Below are positions 31,359-43,113 of a DNA stretch of 64,000 bases, in pieces. Origin of the DNA: Thecamonas trahens ATCC 50062 (Eukaryota; Apusozoa; Apusomonadida; Apusomonadidae); contig NW_013657661.1 in NCBI RefSeq assembly GCF_000142905.1, forward strand, positions 451,940 to 515,939, given 5' to 3'. Position 1 is the stretch's first letter, and the number at the start of each line of letters is the position of its first letter. Below the pieces are notes generated by a model. The model made no database searches, was not told the origin of the DNA, and was given only the letters and a program-made list of their open reading frames with translations. Position numbers and translations under genes: made by a program.

Positions 31359-33052
31359 CATGGATCTGTGTTTGTGTGTGGGGTTCTCGCCATCATCGCC
31401 ATCATCACCATCGCCACCCCCAGTGCTCCGCCCTCACAGCTTTCCTCACAGAGGATCCGGACGACCTCGCAGCAGCATTTGCTCGCCTCGACGCCGCTGC
31501 TGCCACTGCCTCCGCCACTGCCGCGGCAACCTCACCGCCGTCCAAGATCAAACGGATGCTCGGCCTGGGCTCTTCGCCGCCGCCGCCGCTGCAAACATCG
31601 TCTGCTGCTGCGGCGAGCCCGGACCAGCTCGCTGCCGCTGCTCTTGTTGCCCGAGTCATCTACGCTGAAGTCGGACTCATCTACGGCTTCCTCCACCTCC
31701 GCGCCGGCTCGTATGTCAAGGGCTCGTACCGCCTGCGCAAGGCCTGGAAGGCGTTCTCGGCCCTTGTCCGCGAGCTGGCCCCTTGTGCTGCCTCGCTTGA
31801 CCCTTACATCACCTCGTCCATCGCCCTCGGCTCCGGCATGTTTCTCTTCTTCATCTCGCTCACTCCGCCCAAGTTTCTCTGGCTCGTCTCGTTTGTCGGA
31901 TTCGAAGCCGACCGTGAGCGCGGGCTCGACTCGCTCCGGTCGGCCATGCTCGACCCACGCGGGCAGCGCGCACCCATGGCGCTCTTGTTTCTCATCTGGG
32001 TCGAGATGTTTTTCTGCGAGCGCCTTGACGACGCCGAGGCCCTCGTCACCGCCGCTCTTGACGTCTATCCACATGGCATGCTCTTCGCCTACCTCCGCGG
32101 ATACATGTTTCGCAAGCGCGGCGCTCTCGACGCTGCCGCCGCTGACTTTGATGCTGTCATTGCCGCCTCCCGTCGAGAGCTCCCGCAGCTTGCCCTCGCC
32201 GCCATGTACGAGCGCGGCTCAGTCCTCTACATGGCCGAGCGCTGGGCTGACGCTGCAGCCGTCCTCTCTGACTTTGTTGACGCCAACCGCGCACCCTCGT
32301 TTCAGGCCTACGCCACCCTCGAGCTCGCTTACGCCCGCCACTTTGCCGGCGAGAGCCCCCACGACATTGCCCCGCTCCTCGACGACATGCCGTCACGCGT
32401 CCGCAAGCACTATACCTTCGACCAGTTTGCCGCCCGCAAGGCTGCAGAGTACGCCGCCAACAACGGCATCTCCCCCACAGAATCCTGCCTCATCCAGGCC
32501 TTTAACCGCAACGACGCCTCCAATCCCACCGGCGCCCTCGAGCTCCTCGCCACACTTGCATCGCCGGACGCTAGTACGCCCGTCGCCGCCGGCCTCGACG
32601 AGCATGCTCTCGCCCTCCTCGACCTCTGCGACGATGACGACGTCGGCGGCACCGTCACCACGCTTCCTCCCAACTCGCCACCGCCGCTCTGTGGCATGTT
32701 CCACTACGCCGCCGGCAAGGCCCACGCGGCGCTTGGCGCGCGACGGCTCGCGCTGGTTCACCTGCTTGCTGTTGACGCCCTCGAGCACGAGCTCGGCCAC
32801 GAGTTTTTCCTCCTCCCGCACGCCCTCACCGAGGTTGGCGACATCCTCATGGCGCTCAACGCCGTCGACGACGCGCGCCGCGTCCTCGCCCGTGCAAAAT
32901 CGTTCTCTGAGTACGACTTTGACAAGCCGCTCATCCGCCGCATCACCCGCATGCTCGACATCCTCTCCGGTACTTCGACTCCGAGCTCGCGTACTCCGCT
33001 CCCCGACACCGCTGCCTGGACGAGCTATCTCGACTCGCTCAGCGCCGCCTGA
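31086..33052 (+). CDS. TTC39: Tetratricopeptide repeat protein 39 / IML2 family
   Basis: Two exons, 31086-31262 and 31424-33052, encode 601 residues. Exon 1 ends HWAE and exon 2 resumes CSALTAFL in phase. The protein matches TTC39/Iml2: GSYRLRKAWKAFSALV, IALGSGMFLFFISLTPPKFLWLVSFVGFEADRERGL, FAYLRGYMFRKRGALDAA, and a C-terminal FHYAAGKAHAALG...EVGDILMAL region. TPR-like helices span most of its length. Yeast Iml2 and human TTC39 are linked to lipid-droplet or inclusion clearance and lipid metabolism; the role here is inferred. A low-complexity Ala/Pro insertion lies around residues 80-120. The stop overlaps the end of REV1 on the other strand. Confidence 0.88.
31263..31423 (+). other. Intron of TTC39
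   Basis: A 161-nt intron. Donor gtatgt at 31263, acceptor cccccag ending 31423. It contains a G16 run (31312-31327) followed by a (GA)n tract to about 31356. Confidence 0.88.
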
Positions 33053-35923
33053 TCCTTCCGCCATACCTTTTTCCGTGGCGTGATTCAGCGCGGCGCTCGC
33101 CGCCGCAGCGGCTGCTTCCGCCACCACAGTGCTCGCTCGAAGCTCGGCAACCACCGTCGCCGCTGTCGCCAGCTGCAGGTCGGCCACAAGGCACTTCACA
33201 AGCGTGCTTAGCCGCTCTGCCTGGGCCTCCGCACTCGGTGCCGCTGTCTCCAGCCACTCGCCCACGCTCTCGATGATTGTCGCAGTCGACGCGGCTGTAA
33301 AGTCGCCAGCTGCAGGACGCGGCAGCCGTGGCGCTACCTCGCCCGCGGCATGACACGCTCCACCTACCCTCCCGTCCTCGGCGCTGACAAGCAGGTGCCG
33401 TCGCCGCGCCGCACGCCCACCTTCTGCTTGCGATGGATGAAAGATTTGTGAGAGCGACGGTGCTCCTCCGCGCTGCCGCTTGCGGCCGCCGTCGCACCTG
33501 CCGCTCTTGCGCGGCGACGTCCGCTTCAGGTCGGCCTCCACTTCGCGCCGCAGCTGGCTGGGGAGTGCGGCCAGGAACTCCGGATCCACTCCGTCGTCGC
33601 GCCCACTCCCCTCGTCGCTACTACCTCTGGTCTGCGGCGGCGGCGAGACAAAGTCGTCATCGTCGGACCCGCTCGCGCCGTCCAGTACAATGACCATCGG
33701 TGCTGGCTTTGTCTTGGCCGCCGACGCAGGCCGGGACGGCAGTGTCGGGCGTGCCATCTGCGTCAGTGTCCCGCGCCCAGCATCGCGCTTCCGCTCCGCC
33801 AGCCGTCGCCGGTACACAATCTCGAGCTCCCGCCGAGTCTCGGCCGGCAGCTCGGCGATCACGCTCGGGTCCAGCTGTGAAAAGGTCGGCAACTCGACAG
33901 TTCCCTCGGCGCCCCGTCCGCCCACACCCGTCACCGCTGGCGGGTGCCACTCGGCTGAGAGCGTGGTCTGCGAGTCAATCGCCGCCGGTTGGAGCGCTGG
34001 ACGTCGCTCACTTTCCACCTCGGACAGTCGTGTCAATGCAATGCCAACGCCGCGGACGGTGGTCGCCTCGAACCCAAGACCGCGGTAGAGCGTGAGTGCG
34101 GCGTCGGCCAGGGCGACGGCATCGCTAGACGGCGGCGCCAGCGTCGTCGACCGCGAGAACGAGTTGACCTTCCCGTGGCCAAGAAACTTGGATGCCTCTG
34201 CTGGCGCGTCCGGATGCCGCTGTTTGATCTTGAGCGTCAGCGTGGCGCCGACCATGGCCGCCTCGACCGCCCGCCGCCCCACCTCTCCCGCCAGTTCGCG
34301 CACAAACTGCTCGGCACCCGTGGCGTCTGTAAACCGGACACCCCACGAGATCTCTGTCCCGATCGACTTGCGTGGGCCTGGAAGCGTTACCGTCCCGCTG
34401 TCGAGCCCACGGACTGTGTCGTATAGCTTGGCGCCGACCGAGCCGCCGAGAAGCGCCTGCAGGCGCGCTCGCGGCTGCGCCCGGCACTCGGCGCAGCTCG
34501 TGATCCCGGCCTTGGCCAACTTACGTACGGTCTTGTACCCGACGCCAGGCAGCTTGCGGAGCGGCAGCGCGTCAATCTCAAACGTCGCGTGCTCGTGCGA
34601 GAGAAACCGAAAGCCGTCCGGCTTGGCCAGCGACGTCGCAATCCGAGCCAGGAGCATGTTCGGCCCAGCTCCGATCGACGCGGTACAACCCGAGAGCTCG
34701 TGGATCTGAGCCCGCATCTCGCTCGCCAGTTCCGCCGGCTGGCCTAGCCCAGTCATGTCTAGGTACGCCTCGTCGACCGAGACAGCCTGCACCTTGTCCG
34801 AGAACGCCACAAAGACCCGGTACAGCGCCTTGGAGACGGCGGCGTACTTGTCAAACTCGTAAGGCACAACAACCAGATCCGGCACCTTGCGCCGCGCCGC
34901 GCCCATGAACATACCGTTAGAGATGCCGCGTGCGCGCGCCGCGTACGAAGCACACGCAATGTCCGACTTGGACTCGACGCTACCGTTGAGCGCGTGCGCC
35001 ACCACCACCGGCGCGTTGGCCAGATGCGGCCGATCCCGCAGCGCCACCGAAGCAAAGAAGCAGTCCATGTCGACGTGGAAGATGACTTGCCTCGCACCGG
35101 CTTCCCGCGCCAGCGGCTGCGACGTCGAGTACCGCTCCGCCAGCGCCTTGCGGAGAAACTCCTGCGACGCCATCCGTGACGTCGAGATAAAGTGCAGCCT
35201 CGAGTTGGAGTAGAACTTTTGCACAAAGTCGCCCCCTCCCAACGTAGTCAGCCGGGCGAGGCCCGGATCAATCGGCTCGTCCTTGCTCCGGCGCATGCCG
35301 AGTCCATCCAGATCAGGATGAGCTTGTTCGACATCCGCGGCGCCAGCCGCTCCCGCCGCGCGACGAGTAAGCGCGTCGCCGGCCGTTGTCCGCCGATCGA
35401 GCTCGGGCGCAATTGCCAGCGACTCGCCAGCCGCGGTGGCCAGGCCCAGCGACTCTGCTAGCGACTGCTGCCCCGCCATCGACTTGTAGGCATTAGCAAA
35501 GAGCAGATACCGCTCGACGGCAAGTTGCTTGCCAGCAGCAATCGAGTCGACAATCCACTGCGGATGAACAATGACGTCCGATGCCGGACCAAACTTGATC
35601 TTGGCATCCGGCAGAGTGGTGGCGATGATGTGGGTGACCGAAGACCGATGAAGCTGGAACTCGTACCGTCCGCCGTGCTGCAGCATGTATCTCCGCAGCG
35701 TCATGGCTGATGGTGTTGTGTAGCCATTGACATAGATGGTGACGCCGTCAAAGATGGACGAGACCTGCGCCACCCCGCCACCATTCGCCGCCCTCTCCGC
35801 ATCGTATTGAGCCGCCAGCTTCCTCCGCTTTCTCTCCATGTATCCAGCTATAGACTCGAGGTCATCAATGGCCGCCTCTCCTACCCGAGGTCGCCCTCCC
35901 TTTCGCTGTCGTCCTCCCCGCAT
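33039..35923 (-). CDS. REV1: DNA repair protein REV1 (deoxycytidyl transferase)
   Basis: A Y-family scaffold polymerase for translesion synthesis, nuclear. Met 35923 (MRGGRQRKGG) opens the protein. Domains: BRCT (~53-136, IFDGVTIYVNGYTTPS), polymerase palm (HVDMDCFFASV ~280; VSVDEAYLDMT ~383), helix-hairpin-helix and little finger, two ubiquitin-binding motifs (LDPSVIAELPAETRREL ~684; VDPEFLAALPSQLRREV ~779) and the C-terminal domain that binds REV7 and other polymerases (ESVGEWLE..., LVKCLVADLQLA, ~878-925). In the given frame no stop occurs until 32393, inside TTC39. One added base in the T5 run 33068-33072 yields the ending TEKRYGGRIRRR and a stop at 33039, giving 961 residues and a REV1-like end. 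Confidence 0.9.
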
Positions 35924-36136
35924 ACCCGCCGTCTCCTGCCAGTCTCGTCCGGCACGACACCGCTCCAGGAAAAAGGTCGTAGAGTGGTGGCGAACGATCT
36001 GATCGCGTGTGCGATCGTGATCGCGCCTCGCACCCACCACCACGCCCACGTCCGCCTAGCCACACTCCTCCCACTCCCGCCTCCACCTCTACTACGCCCC
36101 ACACTCCGCAACCGTCTCACACATACCTACAGAACA

Positions 36137-36723
36137 ATGGCCAGCAGGGCAGGCGTTGCCGTGCGTGCCATCATGGACGTCTCGCGGCTGACGCGGGGAC
36201 GGATCGGCAAGGTGATCAAGACCGCCGCCGAGACCAATGTACGGACAGAGGAAGGCGGCCGGGGGGATTGATGAAATGAGGGGAGGTAGGGAGGGCCCGG
36301 GGGGAGGGGGGGGGGAGAGGGGGGGGCAGGAGGGAGGGGCCGAGGGTGCCGCACAAGCCAGCTGGAAGCGGGCGACGCGACTAACAGCGAGAGTGGCGGC
36401 GGGTGGATCACGGACGGACGAACGGGCGGGCGGACGGGCGGGTTGGCGTGCTGGTTGTTGTTGGATGTGGACGGGCGGACCTTGGGCTGGGCACCGACGT
36501 GGTGATGGGAGATGTAGATGAACAAGACCACTGTGGTTGAGGTTGCTCGGCAGAAGACCCATCCCAAGTACGGCAAGTCACGTCGGGTGACCAAAAAGTC
36601 CTCTGTCATGACGAGTCCAACGTGTCCAAGGTTGACGATCTTGTGCGCATCGAGCTCGGGCGCCCGCGCTCAAAGCGCAAGTCGTGGTATGTTGCCGAGG
36701 TTGTCAAGCGCCGCGTTGATTGA
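36137..36723 (+). CDS. MRPS17: Mitochondrial ribosomal protein uS17m
   Basis: Exon 1 is 36137-36238, exon 2 is 36518-36723. Spliced, TAAETN joins MNKTTVVEVARQKTHPKYGK, the uS17 core (MxKTVVVxVxRxxxHPKYxK). The frame breaks at the A5 run 36593-36597; one added A continues LCHDESNVSKVDDLVRIELG and RSKRKSWYVAEVVKRRVD to the stop at 36723, about 102 residues. uS17 is a primary binder of small-subunit rRNA. The N-terminal extension SRAGVAVRAIMDVSRLTRGR is basic, fitting mitochondrial import; that location is inferred from this and the bacterial-type core. The start is 213 nt from the divergent REV1 start. Confidence 0.82.
36239..36517 (+). other. Intron of uS17m
   Basis: A 279-nt intron. Donor gtacgg, acceptor gatgtag. 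It holds a G-rich purine block (36290-36340). Removing it joins Asn to the conserved MNKTTVVEV segment in phase 0. Confidence 0.85.
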
Positions 36724-36867
36724 GGTCGCGATTGATCTCTCTGGCGAGTGGCTGCAGCCCTTCCCGTCAACTTGTTGCGCGCACTGACGCGCTCAGCCTA
36801 GCAGGCCAAGCCCGCATAAACGCACTTCGAACACGAATCGCGCGTGTATTTATGTCATGGACTCAAA

Positions 36868-39800
36868 TCAGCGGCGCGTCTGATGGAGCCGGTGATGATG
36901 AGATAACAGCAATGGCCGCGGCTTTTCCTTCGGCTGGGCCCCCGCAACCGGCGACGGTGCATCGTTGACCGGCGAGACCCGGTTCGGGTTCTCACAATTG
37001 GGCAAGGATGCGCCAATGGGTGACGACGACGACGACGCCGAGAAGGAAGACGAGGATGGGGTGGCGGCGCCTGCCGCGCCTGTCGAGCTCGTCGTCGAGC
37101 TCGACGAGCTCTGGCTTTCATGGCGGCTTTCGTCTCGCGGACGTGGGCGAGACGGACGGCGTTGGCGACGCTCCGCAGCCTGTGACCCTGCTTGGACGAC
37201 GACGAGCGATGGCGGCGGGACGAGCGGTGGGAGGTGGCGCCGGATGCGGTAGCCGGCGGCGTAAGCGAGTCGTAACCAGGCAGCGCCGTCGTGTTGAGCA
37301 TCGACATGTCGAGCGAGGCGTCGCCGGCCATGTCTTGGGACGCGATGAACCGCGAATACCTCTGGCGCTGTAGGATGCGGACGGCGCGCGGACCGCCGCC
37401 ATCGGAGCCTTTGACAGTCACAGCATTGATGCGGGAGCCGAGATCGCCTGATGCTGACGCCGCAATACCGCGGTACGCCAGCGACGACGCCGAGTTGGTG
37501 CGGACCGACTCGGCACCGTGCGGCGATGACGACTCGAGCGGCGATGCCCGGACGCTTGCAAGCGCAAGCGGCCCGGGGTGAAACGGTGCAGCGTCTTGGC
37601 TGACTGCGCTGTGACTCCATTGTCGTCCTCGGATGAGTTGCACGCCGGGTCGTAGACGCCAAACGCGGCGGTGTCGAGCTCGATGTCATGACCAGGAGAG
37701 ACCTCGCCGCCGCCGTCCTGCGCGCCGTCCAAGGATGATGGCGGCAGCAAGCTGGTGTGAGCGTTGCCGTCGCCGTCATCGGTCTCGAGCGGGAGCTCGG
37801 CGTGGACCAGCAGCGAGTTCTCACGAGCAAGAAGGAAGATTTCGAGAACAAGCGAGACGAGGACGTTGATGACGATGTTTGAGACGATAAAGGTGAAAGA
37901 GACAAAGTAGACCGAGGCAAACTTGGTGCCGACAGCCTCAAGCGCCGGGAACATGATGTCGTGCCAGTTGGACTGGGTGAGGAGCTGAAAGAGGAGCAGA
38001 AAGGTGTGTGCCGGAGTCGAGAACGTGGCCCATGCATTAACCTCGTCGACGTAGCCGGGCACCTCTTCGAGCGAAGCGCCCCAGATCTCCATGCCCAGGA
38101 TGGCGTAAAAGTAAAAGACAATGAGCAGCAGGCCGCCGACAATGTACAGCGGCGTGCCGATTTTGAGAAAGGTGTCGGTAAAGGTCTTGAACCGCGGAAT
38201 GCAAGTGAGGATGCGCCACATGCGAATGGAGCGGAAGGAGCGAAGCCGGATGTTGGCGACAGCGGCGGTGGGCGCCAGACCCGAAGCGAGCGAGACGAGG
38301 ACGAGGACAACGTCGAACCGGTTCCAACCCCACGAAGAAAAGGCGCAAAGCCCCAGGCGGCCATGCGGAGGAGGAGCTCAGCGCAGGAGAGGAAGAGAAT
38401 GGCGTAGTCAAGATAGACAAAGACGGCTCGCTCCGGCGATCGCGGCGGGTAGTTGGGGATCGAGCACGAGACAAAGATGTTGAAGGCAATAAGCACAGTG
38501 ACGGCGTTGAGAAAGGCTTTGTGGGTGACGATCTTCTGTAGCGACGGCCGCGGCACGTACATCCACGAGGTGAGGAGGCCTGCCTCCCACGACGACGGCC
38601 CCGAGGCCTCAACCTCGAAGCGGAGAAGGAGGCAGTCAACAAGCTCAAAGAACTCCAGAACGTCGACAGTCCCGTTGCCGTCTTGATCGATGACTGAGAA
38701 GAGAAGCTTGATCTCGTGTTCCTCGCGTTGAACCTTGAGCGTCTCGATGAGGTCGTGCCAGGTCTCAAAGGTGACCGAGTTGTCCGAGGTGCGCGGAAGG
38801 CACTGAAAGGCGGCGAGCAGGGCCTGGCGCTCCATGATTCGGTCCTCGAGCGCCTGCTTCTTGCGCTGGACTTTGAAAGAGTCAAAGATGACGGCGACGG
38901 CGACCGAGAGCAGCATGTAGACACCAAAGAAGATAAAGACAACAAAAAAGACAACAAAGCCTTGGTTGAGCCGAAATGCTGGGTACATGACGTCCGGGTA
39001 GTTTTCGGTAGTGAGGAGGACGTAGAGCGAGAGCATGCCCGACTGGACGTCGTCAAAGTGGGAAGCCGGGCGGATGCCAGTTGCCGGATCGGTGTACTCG
39101 CCCTGGAAGAGCTCGGCGCCCATGACGGCAAAAAGATGACCATGAGCGTGGTCATGAGTACAACGTCGACAAGCGCCGGCATGGTCCGGATGAGAACAAC
39201 AAAGTTCTTGCGGAGGACTTTGGCGCGGAAGAGCTGCAGCGAGCGGAGGAGGCGTGAGACACGCATGAACGGAACAGCCTCGACTGAAATGTGGAGGAGG
39301 ACGTCGGCGGTAATGACGACCACGATGACCGACTGGACAAGAACCCACGAGACGCGCGAGAGCCACTCGGGCATGCTGGCCGCCAGTAGCCGCGCGCAGA
39401 GGCCCGGCGGCGGAGTGTGCCCTTTGCTCTCGCTCAGCATCGACGGCGGGCGGAAGAACCGGGCGGTGCCCGAGTGATAAAGCTCCATGCCGAGGTCGAT
39501 GCCGTAGACAACGATGCAGAAGAGTTCCGGAAGAAGGAGGTGGAGCGGGAGCGTGGCGTCGGCAGTCTGCGCCGGCTCGCCAAAGACGAGGCACATCTGG
39601 AAGAGGACCACAAAGTAGAGAAAGTAGTTCCAGCCCCTTGTGTGCTGGAAGCGGTAGACCCGCATCTGCGCCGGCGAGGTGCGGGTAAGCTTGGGCGGGC
39701 GTCCGTGAATGGCGTCAAGGATGTAAGCGCCGGCCAGCTCGAGGGCTTCCTTGTGCTGCTCCGATGTGAGCACCGGCGCGACGTCGTACGAGTACGAGTA

Positions 39801-41675
39801 CGAGTAGGCGTAGGCCGAGCTCTCGTTGTCAGAGTCAGAGCTGGCCGAACCGGTGTCTGAGACAATGGATGGCAAGTCGGCGCAGGCTGGCGAGGTCGGG
39901 TCATTGGAGTCGTTACGGTTCCGGCTCCTATTCTTGGATCGCAGGCCGCTGAAGGAGTCGGCCGACGGCAGCTTGTTGAGGTGCTTCTGCACAATGAGCT
40001 GGTCTAGCTCGGTCGGGTCGACGCCCGACTCGCGCAGGTGCTGATGTAGGTTCTGCAGCCTCGCGGTGTCCTTGGCTTTGACGGCCGAGTTGGGCGGCTT
40101 TAGCGTCGTCTTGGTCTCGCCGCGCTTGAGTTGGCGGATCTTGGCGTCGGCCTTGCCGGGCGTCAGGGCGGTAAACGATTTGGCCGACGGCAGCCGCTGC
40201 GGCGGGAGCGGCCTGGATGACTGCGCCGGCGAGGCCGGAGGGACCAGGAGCACCGGACCGGCGGTGCCTGCCACCGAAATCGACGTCGACCGTCTGCGGC
40301 GGCGGCGAACCGAGCTGTTTGGCGAGCGGGGCGAGATGCGCGAGCAGGTCTCAGTCCGCGGCGAACGCGACGAATTGCGTGACGAGCCAGAGCCGCCCGA
40401 GACCTCGGGCCGGCGCGGTACCAGGTGGTGGCGCGAGCTGCTGGTTTGGGCCCGGGGCAGCTTGTCGGACGGGGCCGGAAGCGAGGGGCTCTGTGAGAGT
40501 TCGTCAGAGTCCGAGTCTTGGCGATGCGGCCGGATTTGGAGAAGGAGCTGGCGATTGTGCTCACCCTTGGTAGCCATGGCCGCCACCGAGGCCTCGGTCG
40601 GCTGCTGGGCAATCGGGCGCGAGAGCGATGACCGCCGCGCGAGTGCCTTGTCCTCGAGCTTGATGAGGTCGCGGACAAGGTCCGGCGATGCCACCAGAGA
40701 GTCGCGCTTAGTCTGCGGAAGCCGTTGCTTGAGCAGGGTGTCTGCGCGGGCGGCAAGGTTGTCGGGCGAGCGCGGCGAAGAGTGGCCGTGATGGTGGCGG
40801 TGTCGGTGGCGGTGGTGATGGTGCGAGTGCTCCAGCGACGGCACGGCCTCTAGCTGGACCGATCCGCGGTGTCCAATGTCGGCACGCGCTGCTTGAGCGA
40901 GGAGTGCTGCGGACTGCTCGCGGCTCGGCGACACGGACGCTGTCTGTCGGCGCTGTAGCTTGCGAGTGTGCAGTGCAGTCGGGGCGCGGCGGATGCGGCG
41001 GACAGCTTCGACTACGCCTGCAGTGCCCGAGGCACGCGGCGCGACGAGCGAGAGCTGGGCAAAGCGTGCCGGTGGCAACGGCTTGCCGCCGCCTTCAGTG
41101 GCGTGCAGCGAGCGAAGGGTAGACCCGACAGTAGCTTGCGCGGCGTCGGGGCGTCGGGAGCAGGTCATGTCCCACGACTCTGACGATCCGACGGGCGAGT
41201 GGCTTCTCGAGCCCGAGGATAGCATGGCGCCGCGAGCCGACGCAACCGAGGCATGCGAATGCGAGATGGCCGACGAGTCGAGTGAGGAGAAGAGCTCGCT
41301 GTTATCGCCGTCGCGTTGGACGCGAACAACCAGCGGCTCCGAGTCGGACGAGTCGGCTACAAACCGCGGACCGGCTGTGGGCAGAGGCGGCAGCGAGGGT
41401 GGCGGCGGAGCCGACGACTGTGACGACGATGCCTGGCGACTCCTCCACCGCGACTGACTCAGCATCGAGTCGTCGGAAGAGGGGGCCTGTTGCGTGTATC
41501 CATCACGGGCACAGGAGCGGGAGCGGGATCGGGCACGGGAGCGGGATCGGGCACGGGAGCGGGAGCGGGCACGGGAGCGGGAGCGAGAGCGAGTTCGCGG
41601 CAATGGAGGCTGCGCTCTGTTTGCGCGAATACGCTCGATGGCTTCTCTAGCACCATCTCTGTCGAGTTCTGCCAT
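36868..41675 (-). CDS. TPC: Two-pore cation channel (TPC) with central EF-hand
   Basis: About 1,603 residues. The N-terminal ~650 are disordered, with an Arg-Ser repeat (RSRSRARSRSRARSRSRARS) near residue 35. Domain I (~670-930) includes S4-like FMRVSRLLRSLQLFRAKVLR and filter TTENYPDVMYPAF. An EF-hand (DQDGNGTVDVLEF, ~995) links to domain II (~1045-1280), with S4-like IRLRSFRSIRMWRI and filter region LTQSNWHDIMF. TPCs are endolysosomal or vacuolar Na+/Ca2+ channels; a central EF-hand resembles plant TPC1. Four one-base deficits interrupt the frame, near 39130-39134, 38338-38341, 37598-37599 and 37128-37130. The first two are certain from conserved sequence; the last two lie in the Ser-rich tail and are less sure. 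The start is the first ATG. Confidence 0.85.
41510..41600. repeat. Short tandem repeat encoding Arg-Ser/Ala-Arg units
   Basis: Repeats of 'gggatcgggcacgggagc' and shorter derivatives, in frame within the N terminus of the two-pore channel. On the coding strand they give RSRARS units. Confidence 0.85.
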
Positions 41676-42406
41676 GAGCTGGACCAATGACCGTTGCCGT
41701 TGTACTGTGGCTGACGGTGAGTCGGTCCGGCTGCCGTCTGGCTCTGTCGTCCGAGAGAGTTTGGAGTTGAGTCTGCGGCACAGGGGGGAGGGAAGGGGGG
41801 GGGGGGGGGTGGGGGGAGGGGGAGGGGGGGGGAGGGAGGAGAGACGACGACGACGANNNNNNNNNNNNNNNNNNNNNNNNNNNNNNNNNNNNNNNNNNNN
41901 NNNNNNNNNNNNNNNNNNNNNNNNNNNNNNNNNNNNNNNNNNNNNNNNNNNNNNNNTCCGCGTCTCGCACGAGTAAGCAGGAATAGGGATGTATAGAAAA
42001 GTGAGACAGTCTTGGCCGCGCGATCATGCGACGGCGCCAGCAGGGCGCCGCCGGGCGAGCTCTGGTTGCGGCTTCTGCGGGGCGGGCCTTAGCATATTGC
42101 ATGATTGCGTTTCCGGTGACAATTTGCAGGTCGTCAACACCGGCGTCCGACAGCTGTGGTTGGTCGGAGGACGGAGGGGAGGGGTGGTTAGGCAAGAGAG
42201 TGGGGGAGGACGGCTTGATCAGCTGCCGAGTGCGGAGGGGGGAGTTCCCGGTAGAGGCGGCATAAAATTGTGGGTAATACGCATTTTTACAGTTTGCTCA
42301 CACACGTTGGCCAGCACAGACGTAGTTGGCCAAGGCGGGAAGCAAGATGACAAGAAGCGCATAAGGGGGTGTGCTCTCACAAGAGCGAAAACTGCCCACG
42401 CAAGAC
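41676..42406. other. Intergenic region containing an assembly gap
   Basis: G-rich blocks (41780-41845) lie just upstream of the two-pore channel start, C-rich on its coding strand. An ACG repeat (41844-41856) runs into 100 Ns at 41857-41956, so the gap is probably a simple repeat that could not be sequenced. The remainder to 42406 shows no supported gene. Confidence 0.7.
41857..41956. other. Assembly gap (100 N)
   Basis: Exactly 100 Ns, a conventional gap of unknown or estimated size, placed next to G-rich and GAC/ACG repeats. Confidence 0.99.
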
Positions 42407-43113
42407 TTAGGCCACGATAGCAAAGAGGGCGGAGACGGCGAGGACGAGGGCGCCCAGGATGCTGGCGGTCGGGGAGACCGAGGAGGCGGCCGAGGTACCG
42501 GCCGGAGCAACGTAGCTAGCATAGCCGTTGCCCTCGACGGTGTCGCCGGTCTTGACCTCACCGCAGGTGTCGATAGGGTAGGCGGTCTTGTCGCTGCCGC
42601 ACTGCCCGCAGTTGGTCCCGGAGCAGCCGGCAACCTCAATGTTCGAGCCGACCTTTGTGAGGGTGTTCGAGGTACCGCCGACCTGCGGGGCGCACTGGCG
42701 GGTCGAAGCCACAATCGAAGTCACGTTGGAGATGTCGCACGAGGGGTCAGTCTCGTCGAAGACGCGGAGGATGTAGGGGAAGTTGGAGACGGCAGGCGCG
42801 GCAGCCTCGCAGGTGGTCTTGGAGTAAAAGTTGGACTGGCCGATCTTGGCGCAGTCGGACGCAGTGCAGAACGGGTTCTGGTTGACGGAAACGCCGATCT
42901 GGTCGTTGTCGGCACAGGTGCTCGAAGTGTACACCTTGTCCACCTTCCAGTCCTGGGCAGACGCGAGCGCAACTAGGGCGGCAAGAACAAACGCAACAGC
43001 AAGCCTGTGGCAGACGGCGTCGAGCAGGAAAAAGAGAGTGAGTGGGTGCCGAGTAGCGGAGCCGGAGGAGAATGCGAGCAAGCTCATAGCGGCCTAGTAG
43101 ATGCTTACTTCAT
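42407..43113 (-). CDS. Small secreted, cysteine-containing, probably GPI-anchored protein
   Basis: Exon 1 contributes only five coding bases (ATGAA, 43113-43109). A GTAAGC donor follows, and the acceptor ccacag precedes exon 2 at 43004. Spliced, the start reads MKLAVAFVLAALVALASA-QDW, a textbook signal peptide, and the total is 200 residues in frame. Without the intron, translation from an ATG at 43087 also stays open but gives an odd Arg-containing leader. The mature protein has about 12 cysteines (CADNDQIG, NPFCTASDCAKIG, TNCGQCGSD). It ends in a small-residue stretch followed by a hydrophobic tail (ILGALVLAVSALFAIVA), as expected for GPI attachment. No family is recognised. Confidence 0.72.
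43005..43108 (-). other. Intron of the GPI-type protein gene
   Basis: A 104-nt intron. Donor GTAAGC and acceptor with a good polypyrimidine stretch (ctctttttcctgctcg...ccacag) on the minus strand. It splits codon 2. Confidence 0.7.

Noticed and set aside
32393-33038. C-terminal extension of REV1 through TTC39
   Set aside because: Antisense to conserved TTC39 coding sequence and low complexity; a one-base correction gives a normal REV1 end.
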